64,000 nucleotides of DNA from Rhopalosiphum padi. Lineage: Eukaryota > Arthropoda > Insecta > Hemiptera > Aphididae. The first letter of the stretch is position 1; each line of letters starts with the position of its first letter. The position numbers were made by a program, and so were the translations under genes. The stretch lies in the NCBI RefSeq assembly GCF_020882245.1, contig NC_083599.1, positions 25,244,865 to 25,308,864 of the forward strand, written 5' to 3'. The notes beneath the pieces were generated by a model. It saw nothing but the letters and a program-made list of their open reading frames with translations. It had not been told where the DNA came from and made no database searches. Shown one piece after another: positions 23,530 to 36,501 of the stretch.

Positions 23530-24716
23530 CAGGGCTCGTAAGTTCATTTGCATGTATTTTTTGCTACACAGGAAAACATGCTAACTAAGATACAAATCCA
23601 TTTCATAACAATAGTAATAATTAGGACTGGGATTTGTATGTAAATACATATTTTAACTAAAACATGATAAATTAAGTATTGCAAATGATAAATTCATTTC
23701 ACGTGATTTGCAATAAAATAAAACATATTTTATTTTAAATGTTTTTGCATATTTCTTCATAAATACATATTTTAACATTATTTGTAAAATGTCTGCCTTT
23801 TTTTTTACATATTTCGTAAATGTAAATTTTGACAATTTCGGTGATTTAGTATAGTATTATTTATTTATACTTCGATAACAGTACTCGTAAAAATTGTAAG
23901 TGTATAATGCATATAGTAAATAAGTACCTATTTAAAAGTATTAGTTGAATATTAATAATTTGATTATAGTTTATTTTATTTGTTTCTGTTGACAACTATA
24001 CAATTATGATCTTAGATTATACTTTATATTCAACAATTATTAGACAAAATATATTTACGAATTTTCAACAGTGTCAGTACTTGCGTTCGCGTGTTTGTAA
24101 AATTATTTTTATATTTTATATTTTTAAATTAAATTGATTAGAAATTAAAAACAATTAATTGTTTATTATTCAAAAATTATTTAGGATTTTTTTTTAATTT
24201 TACACGTTAACATAATTTAAAATTTTTCTAATTACATATAAATCCTAGCCCTAGTAATAATTATATAAAGTATAATAGTGTATGTTTTTGCATATTTTGG
24301 GTGTTAAGGCATACCTATTTGTCATATAGTAGAATTTTTGGATTATTAGAGCATATAATTATTACTAAAACAAATATTATATTTATTTCTTTAAATATTT
24401 TGGTTCCTTTTTGTTTCTTATTTTTTTTATTTTCCTGTTTACCAAATCATAGTACATATTAATTTTGATTTATTTTTTATTAATTTTGACTATTTTAAAG
24501 TGTATAAAAATTAAATTAAATACTTTTAAAATGAATTGATGTTTTATCTTATTATTTCAAAATTTGCCTATAATTTTTTTATATTGTGCATATTTTAAAA
24601 ATGTTAGCGAATATAAATGCATATTTCCGAACCTTTTAGTGCATATTTTGCCAATATTTAGAGCATGAATGCATGCTAATTTATGCATTTTTTAGTGCAT
24701 GAACTTACGAGCCCTG
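23530..24716. mobile_element. hAT-like element, 1.19 kb, with CAGGGCTCG ends
   Basis: Inverted ends CAGGGCTCGTAAGTTCAT and ATGAACTTACGAGCCCTG. The flanking 8-mers CTCATAAT and CTTATAAT differ at one position, which fits a hAT target duplication. The interior is AT-rich with recurrent GCATATTT/AAATATGC motifs and no intact transposase; a 60-codon minus-strand frame (23653-23835) is not convincing. Confidence 0.75.
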
Positions 24717-24724
24717 CTTATAAT

Positions 24725-25589
24725 ATAAAACAATATAACATAGAAGTCAGGTATAGATGGTGAAAATTGAAAAATATCGGTACCTACCACGATAACTTGT
24801 GTGCGTACTCGGCGGTTGAAAAATCAAAGAACTGTACATGTCGCATGGAGGCATAATTAAATAGCTTGTTTAGTTGTTACATTACTAAACGCAACGCATG
24901 GAGGTAGAATCGGCAGAAATGCGTTTTGACGCAACGGTGGTACCAGATACGGACTAAAAAAGACCGAATGCTGAATAGTGGAATACTGAAAACGGAATAT
25001 GGTGAAAGCAACGACATGGGGCAAGAACACTCGCCAACACTACGATCTACGAGCAGCAAGGACGCGGGGATCGCACACAATACGACGCGCAAGCGCAGCA
25101 AAAAGCAACGCGCACGCGCACGCCACACCACTCACGCACATCGCAAGATGATAGTGGTGATATGCGCAGGCCACAGAGAAACACAATAATAATAATAATA
25201 AATGTATAAGATATAATACTATTACAGTAGTTCACTCGTTTATAGGATCGTCGACGTCGGTTATCACGGACGGAAGTTGTCGCGAATAGTAAAAAAAAAA
25301 TCAAACAATCCGCTTGTACAGTTGTCATTGTCTATTTTCCTAGAAATTTCCGTAGTAAACTTCTCTCGGTTTTTCGGTATCGCCACCGTCTGACGGACAC
25401 CACACGGGCGACCGATTTGGTAACAGACGACCGCGGCGTCGTCGGTGGGCGACGCGACATCCGTTCACGGAAGACATTTTTATTTCGGGAGTCCGCCGTT
25501 TCGCGTTCGACGACCGCCGTTTCATTTTTTTTTTCCTGGAAAACTATCGATCAGTTTCTAATAAATGACGTGTTTGGATTGACGTGAAA
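24725..25589 (+). promoter_or_regulatory. Upstream region and probable 5'UTR of SOCS gene
   Basis: From about 24,900 the sequence becomes rich in CG dinucleotides (ACGCGCACGCGCACGCCAC near 25,105), with an AATAATAATAATAA run at about 25,185. A promoter or CpG-rich 5' region of the SOCS gene fits its position. No TATA box or start site can be fixed by eye. Open frames here on both strands show no protein family. Confidence 0.4.
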
Positions 25590-27050
25590 ATGGGACAAAA
25601 AGTTAGCAGCCTTGGCGACGTGTTCTCTTGGAAGAATTCCGACTCGTCGAAAAACAACGATGGGCCGACCGCGGGGGCCAGAAACAGCCCGCGCTCGTCC
25701 ATCCCGGCCGCAGCCTCCGTTCCCGTCTGTGCGGTGCACGGCGTTCCAGTCGCAGGAGATCAGCAGCATTTCGAGAATATTTACGTTTCCAACAGTGACG
25801 GAGCGTCCTCCTCGGGCGGTGATCAGAGCGTGAACGGTTGCGAAGCGCCAGCAACGACTTCCGGCGTAGAAACGGTGACGTCCAAGAACACGCAGACGTC
25901 CTCGACGAAAAGCACAGCTGGTTCTAAAAAGCTTAACCACTGGGTGTTGCGTTTCAACTGCTCTCGTCCAAAGTCAAAGAGTACAAAGTACTATAATCCA
26001 AATGACTATATGCCCAAAGGCTCAAACGAAGAAAAGAATGATGAGACTTGCGTGTGCACAGGTTATAACCGCACGGAAGAAAATGAAGATGAAGATGATG
26101 ATGAAAATGTTGATATTGATGATTTAACTGACAGTTTGTTTGATCCTTCAATGCTCAACAATCCAGACCTGAGTGATGAAGCGTTTCATGACTTGCGCAA
26201 CTTTGGAACTGCATTAAATGCTTTTAATTCGTTTGATACACGCAGTGAATTGGTTTTGCCTTCGTTTGATGAAGGATTTATAGATCTGGCAGAACTGAGT
26301 AGAGAAGAATTTATGAAGGAAGACCTTGAAGACAGAGCTTACAAAGAGCGGGCCAAAGAAATCCAAGAGGGTATCGAACCACCGCCAGGATTCAGGCCTG
26401 GGTTACACATACAACTGGTAGAATTTAGTTTGCCCAAAATGACTATAGACAATTTAACCTCTTTATTCCATAGAGCTGCAATGACAGCTTTAACTGCTCC
26501 ACATGATATGGATGACAGTCAACGAATACATACATCCATTGACTATATTCACTACTTAGTTCCTGATCTACTTCAAATCACAAATTGTTCGTTTTATTGG
26601 GGCAAAATGGACAGATATGAGGCAGAAAAATTGCTTGAAAATAAACCTGAAGGCACCTTTTTACTTAGAGATTCGGCTCAAGAAGAGTATTTGTTTTCTG
26701 TAAGCTTCAGGAAATACGGTCGATCTTTACATGCACGAATTGAACAGTGGAATCATCTCTTTAGTTTTGATTCAAGGGATCCTGGTGTTTTTGCATCATC
26801 TACAGTTTGCGGACTAATAGAACATTATAAAGATCCTACTTGCTGTATGTTTTTTGAACCAATGCTGACCATACCATTACATCGAAATTTCACATTTTCT
26901 TTGCAACATACCTGCCGTGCAGCAATTTGTAGTCAAATTACATATGATGATGTCAATCAATTAAAACTTCCAAAACTATTAAAGTCGTACTTAAAAGAGT
27001 ATCATTATAAGCAACGTGTAAGGGTACGCATATTTGATTCAGAAAACTAA
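25590..27050 (+). CDS. Suppressor of cytokine signalling, SOCS4/5 class (Socs36E-like)
   Basis: 486 residues in one exon. SOCS proteins bind phosphotyrosine on activated receptors or kinases and recruit an Elongin B/C-Cullin5 ubiquitin ligase, dampening JAK/STAT and EGFR signalling in the cytoplasm. The N-terminal third is Ser/Thr-rich, followed by an acidic run (residues about 165-179). A linker motif EGIEPPPGF (about 264) matches SOCS5. Next comes IDYIHYLVPDLLQIT, an SH2 domain (about 335-430, FLLRDS with the phosphate-binding Arg near 360) and a SOCS box (about 436-480, ending LKEYHYKQRVRVR). The ATG at 25590 is chosen because it gives MGQKVSS, a good N-myristoylation signal; no ATG lies just upstream in frame. 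An AATAAA follows at 27172. Closest by pattern to vertebrate SOCS5 and fly Socs36E; orthology is inferred. Confidence 0.93.
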   Translation: MGQKVSSLGDVFSWKNSDSSKNNDGPTAGARNSPRSSIPAAASVPVCAVHGVPVAGDQQHFENIYVSNSDGASSSGGDQSVNGCEAPATTSGVETVTSKNTQTSSTKSTAGSKKLNHWVLRFNCSRPKSKSTKYYNPNDYMPKGSNEEKNDETCVCTGYNRTEENEDEDDDENVDIDDLTDSLFDPSMLNNPDLSDEAFHDLRNFGTALNAFNSFDTRSELVLPSFDEGFIDLAELSREEFMKEDLEDRAYKERAKEIQEGIEPPPGFRPGLHIQLVEFSLPKMTIDNLTSLFHRAAMTALTAPHDMDDSQRIHTSIDYIHYLVPDLLQITNCSFYWGKMDRYEAEKLLENKPEGTFLLRDSAQEEYLFSVSFRKYGRSLHARIEQWNHLFSFDSRDPGVFASSTVCGLIEHYKDPTCCMFFEPMLTIPLHRNFTFSLQHTCRAAICSQITYDDVNQLKLPKLLKSYLKEYHYKQRVRVRIFDSEN

Positions 27051-30000
27051 TCTCTTTTTTAAAAAACTCATTTAATTATAATTATATTTTATTTCAATAT
27101 TTCTAATTATATGAATAATTTTAACATTATTATTTTTAATGCTAGATAAAATGTTAATTGTTTTACATTTAAATAAAAAAAATTGGTACTAACATAAATT
27201 ACATTACTTATTTCTATACCTCCCTGCCAAAATGTACTTGTACATTACTACCTGTTTAAATTAATTATTTAGTTAAACATTATTATTAAATTATAAGTTA
27301 TGTTTAAAAATATTGTTGACCACTTTTACATATTACAAAATTATTATTAAATCTGACGTATCTTTATCTGAATACCTTAATTGGTTAACTAAAACATTTT
27401 ATATTTCACTCAATATTATATATGTTTAAATAATTATATAATATTAATACCTAAATTATTTCTTATTTTTTTTGTTATTTTCATAAATATTTTCATACTT
27501 AAGTTTTGATGGTAACAAAGATTTACCTTAGGATTTACCCATATTATAATAATTATTATTTTTTATTTATAAATAATAAGTTTTAAAATAATATAATTTA
27601 CATATTAAATTAACTAAATTAATGAAATAAAAATGTGTAAATATAGTCGCTGAAATATATTAGAAATATAATAAATATGAAAAAAGTTTATGAATGTACA
27701 ACATTTTAACATGACATAGCATTTTGTGTTATGTATTAATTATTTTAAGAAAATCTCTGTATGGTTTTAAGTTTTTATTATGTATATTTGACTTGAAATA
27801 TCGGCATTATCAATGTTTTAAATATTTTTAATATTAATAGTGTTAAAATGTTTATTAATTTTTTTTTTTAATTTTTTACATAATAATCGTTAAATTTGAG
27901 TATTGGATTAAATATCTATCTTGCACTTATGAAATATTAAAAGTATATATATAGGTGTAAGCAAGTATTTTCATGTTTTCATAATTTTTTTTTGAAACTT
28001 ATTTCTAAAACAATTATCTAAGCATTTAATAGACTAATATTGTTAATCATATTTACTATTATTATAATTTATAATAATGTTATAATTAGTATTAATATTT
28101 TATACACATACAATTTATCAATTTTAACAAGTAAATACCTATTTATTATACAAATAAAATATTTAAGGTATTCACATAGATGTAGTATGAAGTTTGTCAC
28201 TATAAATAATTAATAATTTTTGTGATATAATATGTACATAAATATCATACTTTATTAATATTGTTAAAAAATATTTTTGAATCTTGCCAGTTAATAATAT
28301 TTTGATCTACCTAATAAAATATATCTTTAATACATTTTGAAATATTATGTCAATATATTATATTTTATTGATCTTATTCAAAATGTGTTACCTGTATCTA
28401 TATTCTATAAATTAATTGTTCAATGTTCATACAAATATAATAATGTTTAAAAATGTATATATTATGTTTTGTTGATTTATTAAAAAATATAGTATCTAAT
28501 ATATCTGGGATGTAACAAATAAAGAAAAAAATTGTTATAGAGGTTGTGATGCTTATAGTAGCAACGTAGCGTAGTAAACCATTACCAATGTTTAGCCTAT
28601 TTACGTTATGGTATTCCATTGATAAAAGGTAATGGTTAAATATATAATTTATATATATATACAAAAGTAAATTAATTAAAATCGGGAAATAGGTAACCAC
28701 TAACCACATTGCTATATGATATAAGTTGACTGTACATCACCATTGTAATGGATAATATTATTAATATTATTAATAATTTTTAATAATTTCATACGAAAAA
28801 TGATTATAAGTGGAGAAGGCAGCCTACATTCCTAAATATATTATATTATCATATATTTTTTTTAAATTAATATTTTGAATATGTCATTGTGTAATGTGTA
28901 TAATAAAATATAATAATATACTTTATCATTTCAATTTTCAAAAAAAAAAATAAACAAAAAATTTAAATAGCAATAAAATTAATTACAATTGTTCATCTTT
29001 GTTTAAATATTTAATTTTGCCAACATTTTAAATTAAAATGTCTAAGAAAAATTGTTTTTGTATACTCATTAGATTTCTGAGTTTCAAAATGATCTACCAT
29101 GAGTTTCCTTACACTGTATTTTGAAAACCTCAGGCATAAAACTTGAATACTTACATTTTTAACTATAACATTTTTTAAATTTGACAAATGTTGTCAAAAT
29201 TTGAACTTAAACATCTCTCCTGTAAAAAAAAAATGTGGACTTACGCCTATTTCTTTTTATATAATCTCAGTAATATCAGCTTATGAGAAACCTCATATTA
29301 CATTTTCAAGCTTTTTAACTAACCAATAATTTTTTGTCAAAAACTATAAAAAAAAATGAAATAAAAAATAAAAATTTAAAATGTCTAAAAATAGCTCAAA
29401 AAAATATACATAAAAACAGGAAAATAATTATTTGGAAAAAATATCAAGTAGATTATGATTATTAGTTATTGAATTATAAGAAAATTGAATTTGTTAAAAA
29501 TTAGTTTTGTATAAGATTTACTCGATTATTTTGAAAAGTACTAAGAAATTCTTACTTTCAATTCCTTAATGAGTTACACAATTTACTACCAGAAATCACC
29601 TTCCAAACTAAATATTTTTATTAAAATATAAAATGTTCCTTTAAAAACGTTAAATGCACATTTTCAAAAATATAAAAGAATATTATTTGATGACTGATAA
29701 TAATTAATTGTAGTTGGTCAGATTTGAATAGTCTAGCATTTTAGTACAAACATTAAAGGGAACACTTTTATCTGTTTCTGAGGTAGGGAGACTGAGTCTT
29801 ATTGTATTTTCCCGCTGTCAAGCCAAATGATGGTAATTAGAATGGAGTTTGTTATTCTTAAAAAGTTCTAAATAAAAAAGTTTATGTAAAAAAAAAATGA
29901 AATTTATTTTTATTGTTTATAATATAACTGGAGATAGTTAAACTATATATTATTTTATGATTGACTTGTACACTGTAGCAAAATATTACATACTTAAGTC

Positions 30001-30107
30001 TTAATAATTTACTTTTTCCACTTGTAGATGAATCAACATCTCTATACTATGAGTTTATGACCTATAATATTATGTTTATAGATTATACCAGCTATATAAG
30101 TTCTGTA
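27051..30107. other. SOCS 3'UTR and AT-rich intergenic DNA
   Basis: About 3 kb of A/T-rich sequence. The first stretch should be 3'UTR (AATAAA at 27172, with other possible signals later). A 103-codon minus-strand frame at 28398-28709 is low-complexity and unsupported. The block around 29,040-29,700 may be a decayed copy of the dispersed 0.9-kb repeat, but the match is weak. Confidence 0.45.
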
Positions 30108-30115
30108 ATCTATAT

Positions 30116-30368
30116 CAGCGGTTCCTAACCTATAGTCTATGGCCCACTTGTGGGCTGTAGGTAGCATGGAACTATGCCGTGGACCATATAATATCAACAT
30201 TACTAACATATATTTAAAATAATATTATTATACATTTTTATTATATACCTACCTTATAATATTATATTTATTATATAAGAACTTATATAGATGTGTTATT
30301 AGTTGGTCTCAAAGATTTTTTTTTACAAAATTGGTGGTCCACACAACTAAAAAGTTTGGGAACTGCTG
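30116..30368. mobile_element. Non-autonomous hAT element
   Basis: A 253-bp element with ends CAGCGGTTCCTAACC and GTTTGGGAACTGCTG, the same family as 5.4 kb. The 8-bp flanks ATCTATAT and GTCTATAT agree at 7 of 8 positions. Confidence 0.75.
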
Positions 30369-30834
30369 GTCTATATGATAAACATAATATATTATATTGG
30401 TAACCCTTATTATTTGTACAGCACACTCAATTTTATAATATTGAAATCATGGAGATAGTTACAAATATAGCAAATAAGATAGTAATATAACACATTCTAA
30501 AATAGAATACCAGATTTTCAAAATTATATTTGTCTATCTCTAACACTTATGTGACTAATTATTTTGTTACATTAGTTTTAATAATTTAATAGTTAATTTA
30601 ATAAAGAAAACAAATGTTTGATTCTATTTTTACTTAAAATGTGCTATATAATATATTTTATTTATGTTTTTACATGAAATATTATATGTAAATGTGTAAA
30701 TAGCTAGGTACCTTGACAACAAAAACTAATTATTTTATTTGTAGACATTGTAAATAACCAATATTATTTTTATTTACGTACATTACATTATCTTTTCATT
30801 TTAAATTTAATTTAAAACAAATAACAGGAAAAAA

Positions 30835-33800
30835 ATGTTCAATAATTTAGGAAAAATAACAAATAAAGGTAAAAAAACAAATAGAAAAACTACAAATATG
30901 AAAAGTCGAAATTCAATGTTAAAATCGGTATCCAGTGAGCTATTGTCTTACATGATAAGTAAAGAAAACTGCGGAATTAGTTTGTATGGTATTTGCTAAT
31001 AATAACAAGTTATTATTGTATTATAAATGATACATAATTGTTGTACAGGTATACACATATTCAAACATTATTAGATATGTTTATATTTCAAAATCCTATA
31101 CAGCCACTAACATATTTTGAATACTACAGTGAAAATATTAAGATGTTATATCAGAAATCACAACCGAATCCTGATTTGAATTTTTTTAATAACATTGACA
31201 TTGACATCTATAACAAAATAATAGAAATATATAAAGTATTATTTAATTTATATTAATATTAACTTCTATGAAAAATAAAAATAAAACATTTTGAATGCAT
31301 GATGCATTTTAGGATACCATATTTAATGTCAGAGAATACAAAACAAGTAGTATATCCTATGGGTATGAAGCCGAAGCAGAATATGATGATACGCAATATG
31401 ACGAAGAAGTAGATGAGATTAACGTACAAAACTTATCAAAAATTAATTACATGTTTAATAAGGCAGGGTGTGGCATAACAAATGATGAAGCTCACCTTAT
31501 TGGAATTACTATGGACCAAATGTCACAACTCCAAAAATTTAAAAGTATTAGGTACCTACACACATTTTAGAATTAAGATAATACTAGTGCCTATTTTTGG
31601 TTTGAAAATTTAATTTAATGAGTATATTCATGATTACAGATATTGGGGTAAAATAATAGGCTTAAAACGTAACTATTATATTTTAGAATGTGAATGGAAA
31701 AATAAAGAATTGGAATATAAACTGAGAGTAAGCATTAAAATTATAATTAATAATTCTAACTTCTGATTTTCACAGATCCAATTTTATAATGTATAGATAT
31801 TTTATTTTAAATTTTCAAATACTTTAAAAATCTCCAATAGGTACCTATTAAAAATGTATCTGCAGCTTAATGAATAATTACCAAATAATTCCAATAATTT
31901 ATGGTATTAAAAATCATATTGTTTACTGTTTTCCACAGCTCTTAAATTTTGTTTTTAATACTAACAAAAATAAAGTACCACATGATTATGATAATGAAAA
32001 CGAAAACGAAAATCAAGAAGAAGTAGAATTAGAAAAATATATATTATCTGAAGAAGAAAATGAATTTTTTTCCAAAACTACATTATCTTCTCAAATTCGC
32101 AAAGATATTAACGACGAATCCGATGAGTTTTTATTCGATTCTCTGAAATCGGAAGTATGTTCCTTTCAACCCGTAGAACGCGATGATGATGATGATGATT
32201 ATTTATCCCATGAAATATTTGGTTTCGGAGCTAATAAAAAGGTTCATAATATTTTTTGCCCGCTTTTCTTATAATATAAATTGTAATATTCATTATTTAG
32301 TCATATTTTGTAACAAATCAATTAAACGATTCATGGATCGAACTGCCTCTTCTCAAGCCTCATCATATTATTCAATCGCGGAATATCAAACGATACTTTA
32401 CAGGAAATTTGGAGTCGCCTGTAAGAATAACGACGATTACATTGCTATTCACATATTTTTTTTTCATTATTAACTTATTAGAAAATGTTTGGTAGGCATC
32501 TGCTAATAAAATACCTTATACATACACAGGTTGAATCTTATCCATTATTCCAAGGTTTGGAAAAACATTATCTCAGAGCTCAAATTGCAAGAATAACAGC
32601 TGCAACTCAAATATCACCACGTGATTATTTTGTACTTAACTACAATTCAAATTTATATAAATGGAGGAAATTAAACACTTTCCAATCGAAAGCTATGTCG
32701 CACAAATGTAAGTATTTTCCAAATCGTCCACATATTTTACTTCTTTGATCTGAAATATGAATGTTACCTGCAGTTACCATGTTATGTTTATTTTTTTAGA
32801 ATTTATTTATTCGTTACTAGCTATTTATTTGTAAAGTTATATACTTCGAAATAATTCTCGTTATTTTAGATTCTGGGCGGAGATGAGTGTATTGATTTTA
32901 CAATGATATGTGTTGTTTTCTTGTTTGCGTATTCATGATTTATAGAAAATATAATGGATTGATTTTCAACTTCAATATTTTTTCTGTTAACAAATTAGAT
33001 TTAGTTAGGGCGATTAAAATAATTCTCAGTAGTTATCAGTTAAAAAAAAAAATGAAGAAAAATCTGGAATTTTTCAGAAAACCCTCGGTTTTTGATAAAA
33101 TTAATTCGTATTTTGTTGTAATTTATTCAAAAATGAATAACCGTAAATCATTGAAATTTTTACCAAATATTTATAATGTTTTAGTATATTTCACATTTTT
33201 TGAGCTATGTAAAAACATGTATTTTCAAATTTTTTTTTAAGTTTTTCTACTAATTTATTAATTCTATATATATGTTAATAATTTAACTTTTTAATAGCTT
33301 ATTAGTTATTACGTATAGCTAATTAAAAATATATAGGTAACATTTTTTTTATGAGCATTTGAAGTTTAAATTTTGACAAAATACTCGTTATAATAACATA
33401 AAATATGTACCATTTTGTACTTAAAAATTAATTAAATATTCAAACCTTATTTTTTTGAAAAATTAAGACAAGGAAAATATGAAAAACAAAAGTTTTTTAT
33501 ACTGGAACCATAAATATAAAAAAAATATATTGGTATACAACATTTTTTATAGAAATTTTAAATTCAAATTTAAAAGAAATAAGATATTTTTACAAATTTA
33601 AGTTTTCTTTCGTTGTAATTTATAAACATTATTATTCGCGGTAATTTGAAATTTTTATATTTATTTAATTATAAATATATTTTCTGTACATTACAAATAT
33701 CAATAACATTTTCTCATAACTATTTAGATTTATTTTATGCTATTTTCTATTTATAAAGTTTAGACCACGAACCTACTTATATTATAATAAATAGGTATTG

Positions 33801-36501
33801 ACATAAAAGTTAATTGCAATAAAATAATAAATGCAATGTTCTCGGTAACAATGAATTCAACTTACCATATTACTTATAGCAAAATAAATTACTATAATAG
33901 CAATTTAATATGCCATAAAATATACTTATTTAATAGGCTGACAGACCTTTTTCACTCAGAGACTCAGAATCATTTGTTGTATGCAATTATTTATCATACA
34001 ATGACTTACTCAATGACGAAGTGAAATAGACATCTACTCCTACTGATTACTGTACTGCAGAGTGCATGGTTACCTATATTTTTCTCTTTTTTTAATTAAT
34101 TATCTAGTTAATTTTAGTGTTATATAAATAATTATTCTTGTATAAGTATATAGGTAATGTATTATTATTTTTACCATTACTTGTGATTAATAGTTCCTAC
34201 ATCAAGCATCTATTATATAGGTATGCAATTATGTCATTATTATAAAGCATCTATTACTGAGATTAAACTCTATTAATTACCTACCTATATAGCTTTCATA
34301 TCATTATTATTTATTATATAATGTGCTTTCTTATTTTTCTTTTTATATTCATCATAATATTGTCATAATGTCATATCCGATTTTTTAAATTTATCCATTT
34401 TATTTAAATTCACATACCTAAAGTTCAAAAGTTTAATTCCTATACTATAATTTAATATAAGTAATCGTAATAATATATTTATAACATTTTACAGTCAAGT
34501 CGCGATAACTCAAAGTTGAAGGGAGATAAAAATTCGCTTCGAGATATCTAGCTCGAATTTATATTAATTTATTATTAATATAAATAATTTGTATTTCTAC
34601 TAGGGGAATAAAAATAAATTCTAGTTATCTAGGTTCGAGTTATCGCAACTCAACTGTATTTACTATTCATATTTTCATATCTATTTGGAAAATTGTTTTG
34701 GTAGGACCGTTTTTTTTTATTTAGTATTATATACCTACTAATTTACCATGAAATAGTGATAAAAATAAATCATAAACATAAACATTTAATTATACACGTA
34801 TATATAGTATTTAGTATATAGCCATATATAGGTAACTACCTACTAAACAATAATTAATATTTACTAATTATAATAGATATTAATTATGATGATTATTTTA
34901 TAATATTCGTAGAATTTTAATAATGCAAATATACAAGTGGATATGGTGTTATCCTGTGCGACAGTGCCTATTATACTCTTCAAATTAATAGATTCAAATA
35001 TTTCGAATGACGCAGAGCAAACAAAGCACTAGCTGTTCAACTGTTGGTAGGAATAAAAATATTGACGCTCGTCTTACTGCAATAATTCGTGATCAATATT
35101 TTTAGGTGTTCTTTGTCCTTTGACCTTAATCGTATCAGTATTATTATTTATTAAATTAATTTTATCATACTATAGTGGCTAGTGTCCTATAGCCTATAGC
35201 TTAACAATAGTATCTAAACACTAAACAATTTATCTATTTCACAATGTTAGTATTTAGTATTTACACACTTCGTATTTAGTGGGTAGTTCTCAATTCCATC
35301 GTTATACGTAGTTCAGTAGTTGGATAATTTGCTGTTGCCGATATAGCCATAAATATCATAAATTCACATTACCTACAATGTTTATGTAATATTACTGTAT
35401 AACGTCCTACTTACCTATAAATAAAGACAGGCTACATTATAATATGTTGTAGTTTTCGCTTTTTATCTCTTTATCTGTTAAATAAAATACAATTTAATGA
35501 CTTAAATCAGTTTAATCGTCCTCGTTTTTTGAATTGAACAATAGGCATTTAAATTACGTTTCTAGGGGTCCACGAGTATGTAGCAAACGCAGATTACACT
35601 CCTTTATCGGTATACGATTTACTTGAACCGAGCAATTGGGTACATCACACTCCCTTGATATCGGAAAAAGGAGTGACCAAGGCGTGGAACAATATTATAG
35701 AGTCCGAAGGAGACTTACAACAAGTAATATTTATCGACCGATCAATCGGTATAATCGATAATTTGTCAAATATAAATATATATACAGGTATACTTAGGAC
35801 AGGCATTGAGGCATCGTTACACATTTATTATAATATCATATATGTAGTCGTAGAATCAAATAATGATATAGGTAATAATTTAAAAAAATAACATTGCTCA
35901 GAACTCGGAGAGGATCGAACATGATTGCAAGGTTAAGATAAACTTAGAAATCGGAAGAGGAGACGGTGATCATTTAGATATATTTGGAGACCTGTCAAAC
36001 GACGCTTATGTGGGTGAAATGCCGCCATGGAAATTTGAATTAACTAATCAATTTGACCACACGATCACTTACACGACCATCCGGTCCAATCTTTGGCCCG
36101 GAGCGCATGCAGTTGCACGTGAAAAGTACTTAAACATTATATTATACATTCCTATAATATGGTCAATTACATTTTGGTTTATATATGTGTATAATTTACA
36201 ATATTTTGCTGCGTATAGTCTTTTGGATTACACATATCACGGTTGGGGCCTCAAATGGAACGCCTATAGTTTTACGGTTCAGCCGTTGAGTGGATATCAG
36301 CGGTCCGATTCCTATAAAGACGATCCAAGCATAATTACTGAGATTAAAGACCCGACTCGCGAGGACGAACTGTTGTATTTCGCAATAGTTAACAAAAGGA
36401 AAGAAGATCAAGCTCGTATGAAAATCGGCGTTCTGCAGCCGTTTAATGCAGCAGACGAGGACGAAGAAAGAATCCTCAATCAACACGACTACGACGATTG
36501 A
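30835..36501 (+). CDS. Radial spoke head protein, RSPH4A/RSPH6A family (10 exons)
   Basis: A structural protein of the radial spoke head in motile 9+2 axonemes, in insects chiefly the sperm tail. Exons: 30835-30983, 31049-31235, 31313-31551, 31640-31727, 31939-32241, 32301-32420, 32530-32707, 35566-35723, 35902-36125, 36219-36501. They join in phase to 642 residues. Landmarks: YWGKIIGLKRNYYILE (about 192-207), an acidic linker with RDDDDDDY, YFVTNQLNDSWIELP (about 324-338), RNIKRYFTG, LEKHYLRAQIARITAATQ (about 370-387), NWVHHTPLI, SNLWPGAHA, YHGWGLKW and EITEM-like IITEIKDPT near the end. These run in the same order as in vertebrate RSPH4A/6A. Donors and acceptors are GT-AG. Intron 7 is 2.86 kb and holds a repeat fragment and a MITE. 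Poly(A) signal AATAAA at 36816. The start is the first ATG in frame; an extra upstream exon cannot be excluded. Confidence 0.92.
32868..33240 (-). repeat. Fragment of the dispersed ~0.9-kb repeat in RSPH intron 7
   Basis: Starts AGATTCTGGGCGGAGATGAG followed by TTGATTTTACAATGAT, matching one end of the copies at 53.6 kb and, inverted, 7.4 kb. The remainder decays into AT-rich sequence, so the right limit is approximate. Confidence 0.55.
34490..34658. mobile_element. pogo/Tigger-like MITE in RSPH intron 7
   Basis: About 165 bp between TA dinucleotides, with ends ACAGTCAAGTCGCGATAACTC and GAGTTATCGCAACTCAACTGT forming an inverted pair. No ORF. Confidence 0.7.

Noticed and set aside
25551..25940. 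Antisense frame over the SOCS N-terminus
   Set aside because: A shadow of the GC-rich 5' part of the SOCS coding region, with no domain match.
28398..28709. 103-codon minus-strand frame downstream of SOCS
   Set aside because: Composition is that of random AT-rich DNA (Ile/Tyr/Asn-rich), with no splice or start context and no family.
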